64,000 nt of DNA from Cryptomeria japonica (Eukaryota > Streptophyta > Pinopsida > Cupressales > Cupressaceae), in contig NC_081410.1 in the NCBI RefSeq assembly GCF_030272615.1, forward strand, positions 139,044,849 to 139,108,848. Direction: 5' to 3'. Position numbers and translations under genes: made by a program. Shown piece by piece: positions 1 to 11,314 of the stretch. Numbering within the stretch: the first letter of the stretch is position 1; each line of letters starts with the position of its first letter. The notes below the pieces were generated by a model. The model was given only the letters and a program-made list of their open reading frames with translations, made no database searches and was not told where the DNA came from.

Positions 1-478
1 AAGATTGTTGATGTTGCAGGTGATACAAAGCCAGTTGTTGAAGAAATTCAACCCAAAAGATCAAAAAGGTCCTTGCTAAGTTCATCACCAGTTAGAGTGA
101 CTCAGGCAAGAAGCAAGAAGAAGAGCAAAGAGCCAACATTGAGCCAAATCGTTGTAGACCTAGATCCAAGTGAGGAAGTTGAAATAATAATGGATAAATA
201 GGAATTGAATGAACCCCCTAGACAAGGTGTGGACACAGGTAAAGAACCTGAGGGTGAGATGAATCCAATAAGTACCCTAACTATTATCAATTCACTGAGT
301 ACTCAAACAACCCCTCCATCCAAAGAACCTTCAAGCACTCTGTGATGCTTAGAGGCTTCCATTGGGAAGAAACACAATGTGGTCCCAATCACAATTCCAA
401 TGGATGATATGGTTAGAAAGTGTCTTGGAAAAGTGTCCAAGCCAAAGAAACTTAAAAGACAGACAATGTAAAGGTCTG
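1..478 (+). pseudogene. Fragment of a charged, lysine/serine-rich retroelement protein (A/B-type second ORF?)
   Basis: The first frame reads open for 66 residues to a TAA at 199-201 and then stays readable, with one more in-frame stop near 343, to a TAA near 470. The peptide is rich in K, S, P and E, with runs of basic residues (RSKKKSKE near residue 39). This resembles the charged linker of the second protein in elements A (about 9750-9950) and B (about 59870-60170). There is no catalytic motif and no zinc knuckle. The start lies outside the window. The likeness is one of composition and style, not a residue-by-residue match, so the assignment is tentative. Confidence 0.35.
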
Positions 479-1140
479 AAAAACTATAATTTGGAGAAAT
501 AGATTTGATTTCCTTGAATTTCTCAGAACTAATATCTCTGGTATTTGAATGAAAATGATATTTTGGATGCAATCTTTTAAATTTGTGTGTTTGATGGATT
601 AGCAATCTTTGTTGGGATATATGTTGATGCGTGAAATATATCTTTCATTTACAATTTCTCTTTATGTTCCTGAATCCATTGATTTCATTATTTGCAAGTA
701 AATTCATTGTGGATTAAGTGGTACTGGTCCCCCTTGTCTTGTGAGACATGAGAGAGAATCAACTGGTGTTTATACTACTATGTGTTTGCTCTATTTTGAG
801 TTTATGAAATGAACATGTGTGGAAGTAGGGGTCCGTGAGCTCTACATTTGAAATAGATCTTCAAGAAATTCTTTTATTTTTGTTTTGTAAGCATTCTTTT
901 GTGTTGAAGAATGAATGCGAAACACTTTCGCTCTTTCTGGTTAAAAATGTATTCATTTCAATTTTTTCTGTATAAAAATTCATTGTAAATCTCACGAGGA
1001 GCTTCCCTCTATGCAGAAAATGAACCTATAATCGGTTCACCCAACTGTTGGTTTATTTGTTTTCCTTTCATAAAGGGGTGTGCATGAGTCATATTGTAAT
1101 TCAAAATATAATTTAAAGAAAGGAGCAAATATGTTAACCA
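479..1140. other. AT-rich intergenic or decayed retroelement tail, no gene seen
   Basis: No frame stays open for a useful length and I recognise no motif. A short perfect hairpin, GCGAAA-CAC-TTTCGC, sits near 928-942. No polypurine tract followed by a TGTTGG LTR start, as in A and B, is visible, so this stretch cannot be shown to be the 3' end of the fragment before it. Confidence 0.3.
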
Positions 1141-2286
1141 ACACATTCAAAAGAGGGTCTTGAATCCACTAGATCCAAATCTGAGGGAAACAATGATATG
1201 AATTCCAAATGGTTTGCAAGGGTTGAGGTGTGATTTACCCTCTTTTATAAATCAGAAAGTTGACTTGATGGCTTTGTAGAAAACAGAGAGAAAATGAGTG
1301 AAATGAGGAGCCATTAGTTCGGGATCGTGTTGTAACTTCGGATCTGAGGTAATTAGACTGATATGGATTTGCTCTACAAATTTGGAGAAAAGTCATCAGG
1401 ACTGTTGCAAGAATGTACACGATCCTCCACAAAATCCGCAAAATGAAAAGGGTTCTTTCGTCTCTACCAATGAAACCCTAACCTACAATTACAGTTGTGC
1501 ACCTGCAATCCTACACATAGAAAAGAGAGGGAGAATGGTTGTGGATAGGGGTTTGCCTTAGTCAAACCCCACTTGAGGAATCAACCTTGAAAAAAGTAAT
1601 TGCAAATGCTTGAATGTAAAAAATGGAAATGCATACCTTGTAGATCTGCAACCTGTTGATGATGATTGCTTTGCTTCTTGAATGTAACCACAAATGTTGT
1701 ATGAAATGGAATGTAACCTGACAAAACCCTAACACACACACATGCTTGCAAATGGATGTTGTAATGTTGCTCCAATGGATGAATGAAGAATACTTGAATG
1801 CTTGATGATGACCTTAAAATCTTGTATCTTCTCCCTATGCCTCTTATCCTCTATCTCCTTTTTCATCCATCTATCCATCATCCTATAATGAGGGTATTTA
1901 ATTCTTTTTTATACATGCCTCAAGAATGAATTTTCAACCACCAAAGACCAACAAAGAGGGATTGCAAACCCCGAGGAAAAATTGTGCATAGGAGATCAGG
2001 CAGACTGAACATAGGGCCACCCTAAGGGGTGAGGACAAGGGCGCCACACCCTTGTCATAGGGGGACAGGGGCAACACGCCTCTATCCTAGGGGGGACATG
2101 GGCACCACGCCCCTATCCTGCCCTATTTTGGGCCCTAGATAGGAGGCAAAGTACCCACAAGACATGAAGGAGGTAGGGTGATGGGGTGAGAATGCATAAA
2201 TAGTTCTCAGTTAGGGAAGGAGATGTCATCACCAAGGTGAGGACCCCAAATATGGTTAAAATTATAGGGGTCACAATTTTACGACA
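1141..2286 (-). mobile_element. Ty3/gypsy-type LTR (H), minus orientation, lower end uncertain
   Basis: Read on the minus strand, the sequence begins TGTCGTAAAATTGTGACCCC at 2286 directly after G2 copia sequence, which fits an LTR start with TG. A TATA-like GTATAAAA lies on the minus strand near 1905-1912, and GC-rich hairpin repeats lie before it at 2003-2110. No matching LTR copy or gag/pol body is visible, so it may be a solo LTR. A TGTGCATG near 1080 would give a 1.2-kb LTR, close to the length of the T LTRs, but the expected TTACA duplication was not found there. Confidence 0.45.
2003..2110. repeat. Three imperfect GC-rich hairpin repeats of about 30 bp
   Basis: Three adjacent units share the pattern GGGACA-GGGC-nCCACRCC-CTnTCCTAGG. 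The first contains a perfect inverted repeat ACAAGGG/CCCTTGT. They stand out from the AT-rich surroundings and lie in the presumed U3 of LTR H. Confidence 0.6.
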
Positions 2287-3350
2287 TTACAATACCATAG
2301 TCCAAAATTTTATGTTCCTTTCAAGTATTTGAATATCCTTTTTACTGCAACAACATGTGACTTTTTTGGTTCTTACTATAATTTGGCTACAATGAATATC
2401 ATACATGATATCTGGTCTTGTAGTAGTCAAAAATAACAATCCTCAAATCATTGATTTGTTCTTACCAGCATTAGGCTTAGGAGATTTATCATCATTAGTC
2501 AACTTGCATCCAATAGTCATGGGAGTACATACTTATTTGGAATTATCCAATCCAAACTTCTTCAACATTTATTTAACATACTTTGATCCAGAAATGAAAA
2601 TGCCTTTACTATTATAATTTACTTGCAATCCAAGATAGAAATTCAACTCACCAATCATAGACAATTCAAATTTCTTTTGCATTTTATTAGCAAATTCCTT
2701 TCATGTATTATCATTGCCAACAAAGATTATGCCATCCCCATAGACAACAATAATTAAGATCTTACTTGATTCGACTATGAAGTAGAGATTGTTGTCAACA
2801 AACCCTTTTTCAAAACCTTGATTCAGTAGATATTCATCTAACCTTCCATACCAGACTCTAGGTGCTTGTTTCAATCCATACATTGCCTTCTTCAATTTGC
2901 AAATGACATCCATATCATCTGATAATTTGAATCATTTTGGTTGTTCAATGTAGACTTCTTCTTTTAATTCTCCATGAACATAAATGTTGACTTAACATCC
3001 ATTTGATATACTTTGAAATCATTATATGTTGCAAAAGCCAAAAATATCCTAATAGCCTCTATTCTAGCAATAGGAGCATAGGTTTCTTCAAAATCAATTC
3101 CTTCAACTTGTGTGTAAACTTTGCATACCAATCTACTTTTTTTGTTACAACCTTACCATCTTCATCTAGTTTATTTTGGAACACCCACTTTGTTCCAATA
3201 ACATTCTTATCTGTCAATCTAGGGACTAGTTCCAAGGACTATTTTTTCTCAATTTGATCTAGCTCTTCCTTCATTAATTTCATCCAATTATGATCTTTTC
3301 ATGATTCTTCAATCATCTTAGGTTAAGACTCATAAAGTAAACATAAAATG
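2287..3350 (-). pseudogene. Ty1/copia reverse transcriptase remnant of element G2
   Basis: Minus-strand translation gives copia RT blocks in order. The TWELVP-like/[13 protein letters not shown] block lies at about 3255-3160. The [13 protein letters not shown] block lies at about 2890-2830. The catalytic region reads YGDG near 2745, where YVDD is normal, so a key residue is changed. An EFANKMQKKFELSMIGEL block then runs to about 2640, followed by a decayed TTRPDI block. Many stops and frameshifts interrupt it. It is cut at 2286 by LTR H, with RNase H missing. It belongs with the integrase just upstream on the same strand (3313-4514). RT would have copied the element RNA into DNA; this copy cannot. 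Confidence 0.85.
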
Positions 3351-4514
3351 ACTTGCTCTTCAATAACTTTGGTTCTTGTAATGACTCCTCTATTTTTTTA
3401 TTTCCTATGATTTGATTCTTAGAATGATTTTTTTGCACATACCTTGGGGGTTTTGATATAGTTTCTAGAGCAACCTGAGTTTCTTTTTTCTTCTCTTCAT
3501 CTTTGTTATTCTCTTCTCCTTCATCAGATTCATACCATACTTGAATAACAACTTCTTCTAAAATGTTCTCAACAATCTTCACATTTGTGCTGTCAACAAT
3601 CTTATTCAACCTCTTGTTATAACATCTATAAGCTTTTCTTTTTGTAAAATAATCAGGAAATATACCTTCATCTACTCTTCTATCAAATTTTCCAAGATTT
3701 TCTTCATCTCTCTGGATATAACATGTGCTCCCAAAAACTTTGAAATACTTCACAGATGGGATCCTTTCATACCATAGTTCATATGATGCCTTCCCAAACT
3801 TCTTTCTACATAGAAATCTTTTAAGGGTATACACAATCACGTGTATATATTCTCTCCAGTAAATCTCTAGTAGGTTTGCTTCCTTGATCATAATTCTTGT
3901 CGCCTCTTGAATAGTCCTATTCATCCCTTCAACTATGCCATTCTAATGATGTGTCCTAGGTGTTGATACTAATATCTATTCCATTAATTACTTCCCAACT
4001 ATAGATGGTTAGGTTGAGTCCGTTATATAGGTAGGGGAAGGATTCCACTTCCAGTTGGCTCTAGGATTTATAGAAGAAGGAAGTGAGCTAACCCTGTTGG
4101 AGAGGGAATAGAATAGGCTTGACCAACACGATAAAGATGATAGTCTTCTGAATCCATATTTCTCACTGAAAGTATCAAATTCATCAAAAATAAATTATCC
4201 CCCTCTATCAGATCTCAAACACTTAATTCTTCTACCAACTTGATTCTCAACTCTGGCTTTAAATATCTTGAACTTCTCTAATGCTTCTGATGTTTCTCTT
4301 AGAAATGCAACCTAAGTCATTCTAGAGTGATCATTAATTAAGAGCATGAAATACCTCTCACCTTGCAAAATCCTCATTCTAGTCAGACCACATAGGTTTG
4401 TGTATTAAATCCAACAATTTGGTAGATGATTGTTCCTTTCCTCTGAATGTTCCTTTTGTCTTCTTTCCCACTTGACAATCTTTGCAAATACTGTTATCCA
4501 GTTTAGTTAGTCTT
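3313..4514 (-). pseudogene. Ty1/copia GAG-pre-integrase and integrase remnant of element G2
   Basis: On the minus strand, the zinc-binding part (SICKDCQVGKKTKG) lies near 4495-4450, followed by LLDLIH near 4395 and the core with FDxFSEKYGFR near 4165. The conserved QNGIVEG-like block, with a stop for Q, lies at about 3945-3925. A 203-residue open stretch at 3924-3313 holds the integrase C-terminal part (FGSTCYIQRDE, RCYNKR). The core is interrupted by a 169-bp insertion at 3969-4137. Upstream, the domain was split by insertion of the whole G1 element; the missing N-terminal half is at 44856-44967. Confidence 0.85.
3969..4137. mobile_element. 169-bp insertion flanked by a perfect 5-bp duplication
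   Basis: Copia integrase sequence resumes exactly on each side of this stretch. The flanks carry the direct repeat TGATA at 3964-3968 and 4138-4142. The inserted DNA has no terminal inverted repeats and no poly-A tail and starts CTAATATC on the plus strand. It could be a TRIM-type solo LTR or an unclassified short element. Confidence 0.7.
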
Positions 4515-4519
4515 GGTAG

Positions 4520-5347
4520 TATTGGCAACAACAATGCAGGAAAATTGAGAAGGGGGGGGAATGAATTAGTTTTCACCAAACTTAAACAAGTTAACCTTAA
4601 CTTTAGATTTGATCATGAACAAAAATAACAAAAATAATCACGTCATCAACAACACACATAACACACAAATTTTTGACGTGAAAACCTAGTTAAGGGAAAA
4701 ACCACGGTGGGAACCTACCCACAATAAGATGATACTCTCTAGTAGTATACAAAAATATTACAATGGGAAATGCACATGCATTTAGGCACATTGCCTAGAG
4801 CTCACTGCTCAAAACAACAAAGGGCTACAACCCTAGGAAGTCTCATTGCTTTACAAATATCAGACAACAATCCAAATAATATCAACTGAAAGAATAACAT
4901 CATTAAATGCTTGATAATAGTTTCTGTTAAGAACACTTCTCTTCTCTTTCACACTATTGAATGATAGATTTGCTTGTTTGCACATACAATACTCTCTCAG
5001 ATTGTAAATACAATTGTATACAAATCATCAACTTTAACTCTAAGGTTGGCTCAACACATAGGACCTAATTATAAAATTATATCACCCCATACATAAATCC
5101 ACAATCAGACTAATACAATATCAACGAGGACATAGAATTGCCGCAAATAAAATCCTCAAACACACAACACCACTAATAACTTGCCAAGATCAATTGCAAC
5201 ACACAACATCCATCAGGTCAACCAGAAAGTTGTATAACATGAAGAATACCACCGAACCAATAAAATCTCCAATAATACACACCATAATCAATGCAGACCA
5301 CCAAAATTCATATACCATGATCAAAGAACATCAACAAGCAATGTGAC
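4520..5347 (-). repeat. 3' LTR of G1, truncated
   Basis: It aligns with the G1 5' LTR (19682-20016 joined to 44062-44385), including the C-tract near the end (GGGGGGGG on plus at about 4551-4558). The U3 side is missing: alignment stops at about 5347, where copia RT sequence begins. Confidence 0.8.
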
Positions 5348-5349
5348 TA

Positions 5350-5520
5350 GAATCCATTACATACTAGTCTTGCTTTGTTTCTAACAACTTCTCCAGCTTC
5401 ATTTAGCTGATTCCAGAACACCCATTTAGTACCAATTACATTCTTGTCCTTAGGTCTTGGAACAAGTTCCCATGTTTTTTTCTTCTCAATATGATCTATC
5501 TCTTCTTTACATTTGAACAA
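5350..5520 (-). pseudogene. Short Ty1/copia RT N-terminal fragment of G1
   Basis: Minus translation shows the start of copia RT: IEKKKTWELVP, then NVIGTKWVF and [10 protein letters not shown]. Only about 50 residues remain. One side joins the LTR at about 5348. The other joins a short duplicated stretch at 5536-5620. This documents two large internal deletions that removed integrase, most of RT and RNase H from G1. Confidence 0.8.
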
Positions 5521-5535
5521 AACATTCCATCAAAT

Positions 5536-5620
5536 TTGACATTCCATTCTTTACATACCATATTAGCTAGATTCTTTACAAGTTCCCATTTGACATTCTT
5601 TACATACCATATTAGTAGGC
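5536..5620. repeat. Imperfect tandem duplication at the G1 deletion junction
   Basis: TTTGACATTC followed by CTTTACATACCATATTAG occurs at about 5536-5572 (with four extra bases) and again at about 5590-5618. The duplication lies exactly where GAG-pre-integrase sequence jumps to the RT fragment, as expected for repair of a break. Confidence 0.65.
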
Positions 5621-6241
5621 TTCACTATCTTAGGAAGATCTCTAATAGCTTGAATATAACTTATATTAATCATGCATTCAAAGTTAACATGACATATTCT
5701 CCTATGCCATAGCCAACTCTCATCAATCTAAGTAATTAAACAAGTTTTCTCACCAACATTTAGATGAAAGATAGTACCTTTAGTTTTAGTTCTCAATGCA
5801 ATTTCTATACCAGAGCTATTCAAGATCTTACATTTTCCATTCTTAAATTTCATATCATATCCCTTATCCACCATCTGTCCTAGACTCAAAACATTATGCT
5901 TCAAACCTTCAACATATAAAACATCATCAGTATTATGCTTACCATCAAGAGAAATAGATCACACAAGCTTTATTGTCTCCAAATCTTACCAAGCTGCCAT
6001 CATACTTCTCGATACTCACAAATTTACCTTTATCTCTTGTCATGTGATATGAAAAATTGTTTTCAATCACCCATTCATCTTTCTCATCAATCTTAGCTAC
6101 TAAAGCTTTCTCTTCAACAATGCAAGTTGTAGAATCAGTAGGTATCAGATCAACTTCCTTGATAGAAATGAACTCAAATTCATCTTTAGAATTCCTTTTC
6201 TCGAACTCCTCATCTATCACTCCTTCGCCAGCAACATAATA
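5621..6241 (-). pseudogene. Ty1/copia protease and GAG-pre-integrase remnant of G1
   Basis: Minus translation from 6241 gives an acidic linker (GVIDEEFEKR), then SYHMTRDKGKF near 6060-6030, the region just after the copia aspartic protease active site. The usual DSG reads ENNFS here, so the catalytic Asp is lost. It continues through YDGSLVRFGD and LYVEGLKHNVLSLGQ to the GAG-pre-integrase motif WLWHRRICHVNF near 5715-5680. It ends at VCKECQMG near 5600. Element A cut this reading frame at 6241. The rest of the gag is at 18690-19643. Confidence 0.85.
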
Positions 6242-6983
6242 TGTTGGCATTGCACACTCCAATGAGAATTGTAGGTGATTGAAGGATTGTCATTGATGGC
6301 AACCTTGCAATCTTATGGCACTAGCACCGATAGATAGTTCACCGATAGCGACAAGGATGTTTACTAACATCCTAGCCGACAAGACTTTGTTTATTATATA
6401 TTGTATTTAATTGTAATATATTTTTGTAAGCTAACATGGCATATTGTAATAAGACTCATATATAAGTATGAGATCTTGTAGATTATTTTGTAGAGAGATG
6501 ATAGGATGGATATGTAGAGTGAATAATAAGGCAGATCTTGTAGAAAGGCTTATGGTTATTGTATGAGCTTCAACCGGTACTGAACCTAGCATAGCAGATG
6601 CTTTTTGTAGCAGTACATTATATTGGATTCTCATAATCCATTTTGTAGGTCAGTGAGACTTCCTTTTGTATTTGAGCAGTGAGCTCTAGGTAGTTGGCCT
6701 TCCTGCATGTGCAGGCACACTATTGTAAGTAATATCCATTCATTGACAAGTGAGTGAATATTGTGGGTCACAAATCCCATTGAGGTTTTTCCCACACCAG
6801 GTTTCCTTGCCAAAAATCTTGTGTTATGGTGTACATTCTATGTTATGTTTATTGTTCATATTTACTGCATTAATTCTTGTTTACCGATACATTGTTTTGG
6901 AATGCAAAATATTTAAAAAGTCAAAAAATCTGTTAGATACTAATTCACCCCCCCCCCTCTTAGTATCTTTGGGAATCCTAACA
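6242..6983 (+). repeat. 5' LTR of element A
   Basis: It starts TGTTGGCATTG and ends CCTAACA. A C-tract lies near the end (about 6950-6957). The word TTTTGTA(G) recurs several times between about 6485 and 6675. Compared with the 3' LTR it lacks about 15 bp near 6333, between short GATAG repeats, as expected from replication slippage. Confidence 0.85.
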
Positions 6984-6985
6984 AT

Positions 6986-6997
6986 TGGTATCAGAGC
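6986..6997 (+). promoter_or_regulatory. Primer-binding site of element A (tRNA-iMet type)
   Basis: TGGTATCAGAGC begins two bases after the LTR end. This word is the complement of the 3' end of plant initiator methionine tRNA and is the usual primer site of plant copia elements. Confidence 0.9.
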
Positions 6998-7063
6998 TTG
7001 GTCCTCTATTTTGAAAAGCCTAATAGCTTGAGGAAGATTCTGACATCGGTGTAGATGTAAAAC

Positions 7064-8128
7064 TTGAGAAAGCAATTGGAAACAACTCTTGCAGATTATG
7101 ATGCAGAAAAGTTGAAAAATATCAAACTTGAAGATGATCTGAGGACTGCACAAGAATTCATTCAAGGACTTCAGGAGAATCTCACTATTGCTAGAAACAA
7201 AAGAAGAGAACTTCATGAGAAGATACATAATGATGATGATGAAAAGGAAACTCTTAATGATCTTGTAAGCAAGATGAGGCAAGATAACATGACCTTGAGG
7301 AATGAGATGCAAGATATGACTATGAGATTTTGTAAAGACACTAAAGATAGAAAGAAGAATTAAGATGACTTGACTAGGAGACTCAATGATGCTAGAATTG
7401 AAAATATAAGACCTAGTCATGAAAATGATATGTTAAAGATAGATCTGATTCACATGGAACATGATAAAACTGAACTTATGAGACAAAAGGAATTTTTGGA
7501 AAATGAGTTGGCTACTGCAAATCAACATAAAGAGAAATTCAAGAAAAGTTCAAAAGAACTTGATGATATGCTGAAAAGTTAGAAACCTAATGGAGACACT
7601 AGTGAACTTGGATTTGAAGTTGGTGAAAGCTTTGGTACTGCAAACAATCATGATCACAACAAACTGGTAAGACAACCTAATACCTATAAATTTAATGAGA
7701 AATGCTTTAACTGTAACAAGTATGGTCATAGAGAAAATCAGTGTAGATCTAGAAACTATCAAAACACTAATGTACCCACCGGTCAATGTTCCAAATGCCA
7801 CAAAATTGGCCACAATTCAGAAAATTGCAGAATGAATGTAAGATGTTATGTTTGTAGAAGATTTGGACACTTATCTAATCAGTGCAGAACACAAACCAAC
7901 ATAGGATATGGAAAGGCTATTTAGAAAAATAATGTGACTTCTTATGCTTGTAACAAGATTAGACATATTGCTAAATTTTGTAGAAGTAAGGCATCATCGA
8001 CAAATAACAAAGGACCCAATTTGAAAGGCAAAGAGAAGGTTAATGAGGTAAAGCAAGAATTTTCAAAACAATGGATTAGAAAGAGAGATCATAATGTTGA
8101 TGAGAATATTCCTTCATCGATAGAATAG
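7064..8128 (+). pseudogene. Gag-like protein of element A: coiled coil plus four zinc knuckles
   Basis: Probable structural and nucleic-acid-binding protein of element A. The first 170 residues (7064-7580) are highly charged and heptad-like, without proline, fitting a long coiled coil. Stops at 7363 and 7580 break it. CCHC zinc knuckles follow: CFNCNKYGHRENQC (near 7702), CSKCHKIGHNSENC (near 7789) and CYVCRRFGHLSNQC (near 7849). A fourth, decayed one reads YACNKIRHIAKFC (near 7940). A lysine-rich tail ends at 8128. The usual copia gag (UBN2) fold is not evident. The start is the first ATG after the primer site with an open frame. Element B has the same layout at 57048-58325. Confidence 0.75.
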
Positions 8129-8390
8129 AGTATCACTCCATCAGTAGGAGACTCTTCATCGAACTGAAAAGTAATCCTTGGGGGTATTGCAGTAAATTGA
8201 AAATCATGCAAGTTTACCCTCGGTTGGTGGTGAGAAGATGAACTTCTTCTTTACCGACAGATGTGTTAAGTTTCACTTAACTGACAAGCATTTATTATGG
8301 TTGTTGAAGGAAAAAACATTATAAATAAGTGTTTTTTCCTATTTTTCATTCACCGAGCATTGAAAATTTCAGAGAGCACAAAAAACCCGA
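8129..8390 (+). other. Spacer between the two genes of element A
   Basis: No open frame. It includes several ATCGA/ACCGA words and an AT-rich part (8290-8345). The corresponding spacer in B (58326-58768) contains a purine tract, which I did not find here. Confidence 0.4.
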
Positions 8391-10757
8391 GTGAAGGCAT
8401 CCATAGCAAGAAGTGAAGCAAGTTCTTTCAAGCATCCAAACCTAAAAGGAAGATTAAGGTATTTATCATTGTCTTCCTCCTCTGCTCCTGAATTCATTGC
8501 AAACCCTACTATTATTGAAGTGGTTAAACGCCCTAGGCCCATATTCAAGATTATTCTTGAAGTAGCAAAATAGGATGATACCCTAGGTGCATTTTCTAAA
8601 ATCCCTAAAGGAGTTGCATATCCAGAAGACCCAAGAATTTACATACATTGCCATATTGAGGAACTAGGTTCAGATGAAATCATGAAAATGTATAAAAATG
8701 TGATTTGTGATGAAAGTGGAATTGTAAAACTAGAACATAAGGTTATTTAAACCCTAGGTTTTGTGGAAATCCTTGACATCCTAGAATTTCCTAAGGAAGT
8801 TGTGAGGATTGTACTCAGTAGAGTCCATGGAGAATTCTTTTGTTTAGACTCTATCCATCAGATCACTAGAGAAGCAGTTAAGGCTGTGACTAGCTTACCT
8901 TCCACCGGTAGCAAGCCAGATAAGACCAAGAAAGTTTCAAACAACATAGCGATGACTTTAACTGGTGCAACCTATGACAACAGAACCCTAAGAGTTAATG
9001 ATGTGAAAGATGAAAATGTTAGATTCATTAGCATGATCTTAGGATACAAAACCACACATGCTAACTGACTGAACTCAATTTCCAATCTATGTATCAAGAG
9101 TGCATATGACATGGTCAACAATGATGCTAAAATAGATGTATGTGAGTGGTTGAAAGATGAATTGATTGATAATTTGGAGAAAATCAAAGGAGATAAGAAA
9201 GGTACTTTCAGATTTGGAAATCTTCTTGTATGCCTAATGCTATATATTACAAAAGAAGTTCCTGGTATAGGCAGGAAATACTTTGGTTATGACATATTGA
9301 TAGGTAAACAACTGTGGGATATCTTCACCGACATGGGAACAAATAAGGAAAACAAAATAACTGAGTATTTCCAAGCCTTTAAAGCAAAAATGAAGACTAG
9401 AGAAAGGTTACCTAAGAGTATTGTTGACAAATATCAGAAAGAAATTTGTTTTGTGATTAAGAAGGATGAGATCTAGATGGAAGCAGTTCTTTCTAGAACT
9501 ATTTGGGTGACAAAGATGGGATATGAGGATGATGTAAACATAATTGAAACATATGCCAAATCCTTACTTGAAGCCCCTAGAGAACCGGAAGAAAAAGTTT
9601 TTGGTAGTGCTGAGACAATAGAGAGTGGTGTGCAAACACTGAAACAAAGAAAGAGAAGGTGGAAATATATCTGAAGTGCATCTAAGTAGGTTAAAGAGAT
9701 AAAGGAAAATGTAATGAATATAACTGGTATCAAGGAAAGTGACTTGGAAGGGTTACAACTAGAAGCTCACATCTCATCGGTTGGAACTTCATCAGAAAGT
9801 GATATCCCAACTAAGTTTAAAAGAGTAGATAGGAAGAGAAAACCTTCACTGGTACCCTCTCCTCCTCCCAAGAAAACTAGGACAACAAGATAAAAACAAT
9901 AGGCAGTAAGGCCCCCAGTTAAAAAGATGACACCCAGGGAGAAAAAGGAAAAACAAGTGATCCCTCCTCTTGACAATCTATTGAATGAAATAACAAATGA
10001 TGGAAATTTATCAAATGTTAGCAAATTATATGATACATTTACCAATGAAGAAAAGGAAAGCATAGAAAATAGTATCATTTTACACCTAGACATTTATAAG
10101 AAAGTTTTGATAGAGGTGGTAGATGATTTACCTAGTGATTTGTATAGGCGACTTGATGCTAGAAGGTTAGCCATTATGGAACTAGACAAGAAAATAAAGA
10201 TTGAGAAACTGTTAGCTGTTCACCCCATTAAATCAGTTGAGGAAATTGATGAGCTGATCAGTGAAGCTAACAGAAGAGTATTTTCTAGTGGTCACCGACA
10301 TGTAAGTCTAATGGCCTATAGATTTAATGAGATATCAAAAGAGACAACAGATAAATGGGACATCTTCTTTGTGGAGAAGGAGAAACAACAAGAGCTCAAA
10401 AGACCTAAAGCTTTTAAGTATACCAAAAGAATAAGGACAAAGGTAAAGGAAAGGTAGGTGGGCTGCCAAATATTAAAGTGATAGACAATTTGCCACCTCC
10501 TTCCGTTACTCCACCGGTTTAGACAGATGCAACACCGGCTACTGAGGATGTGGAGACTCCACATGAGGATACAAATCCTAAATCAGAAATCCTGTACACA
10601 ATGAACATTGATACTTAGGAAGTCAATATTTGGGTTGATAAGGAGACCATTGGTGAGAAGAAAGATGTGGCTACTGAGCCACCGACTGAAAAATATTGAG
10701 GTAGGGAAACATGCAGAACAAATAGTGGAACATATTGAGATTGTAATGGTGACTGAT
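8391..10757 (+). pseudogene. Second large protein of element A, N-terminal and middle part (function unknown)
   Basis: A series of open stretches in shifting frames: 8391-8573, 8763-9068, 9111-9476, 9477-9674, 9927-10457, then 10443-10690 in another frame. The predicted helical part has the block IVLSRVHGE (near 8812), then ITREAVKAVTSLP (near 8860) and VRFISMILGYK (near 9030). Element B has equivalents in the same order (IILSRVH, ITPEAIHAITS, VKYVCMVIGY). A basic/proline linker (PPPKKTRTTR near 9870) follows, then a second helical domain (9930-10450). I do not recognise the family. There is no zinc finger, RT, integrase or protease motif. The solo LTR S splits it at 10760; the C-terminal part is at 16552-17724. 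Confidence 0.65.
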
Positions 10758-11314
10758 ATTGTATACACCTAAAAATGGTCTGAAGATAATTAATTAAATA
10801 AGCAATTATTTAATTAATCCTCCTCCCCAATTTAATTGAATTCACTATGCAATTTGATTAAATCTCCTCTTCATCTACTTATTAATAAATATAAGGATTT
10901 ATTTAATAGGTTCATTTCATCCCCTTTAATTAATTAACTTAAATTAATTAATTCCCTCCATCCAAAATCATTTCTTCTAAATCCTTTAATTAATTAAAAC
11001 AAATCAATCATGATTTGTTGAGATTAATTATCCTTTTCCTCTTATTTGTATTTTTAATTCAAATTCTCCTAACTTCTACCACTCCTAAACCTAACCATTC
11101 CTAAACTTAACCCATTCTACCTGCCACATGTCCCCTTTCATCCAACCATCTTCTAGAACCTTTGTGAAATTTGTCACTAAGTGTTCCGTTTCATCTAACC
11201 TTGTCTAGAAGCCTCTTGACACTTGTCACCATAGAGATGACAGATGTTCCCTTTAATCCAACCTCTTTTCCAACCTCCTCTAATTTAACCATTGATATCT
11301 TCAGATCAATCTTG

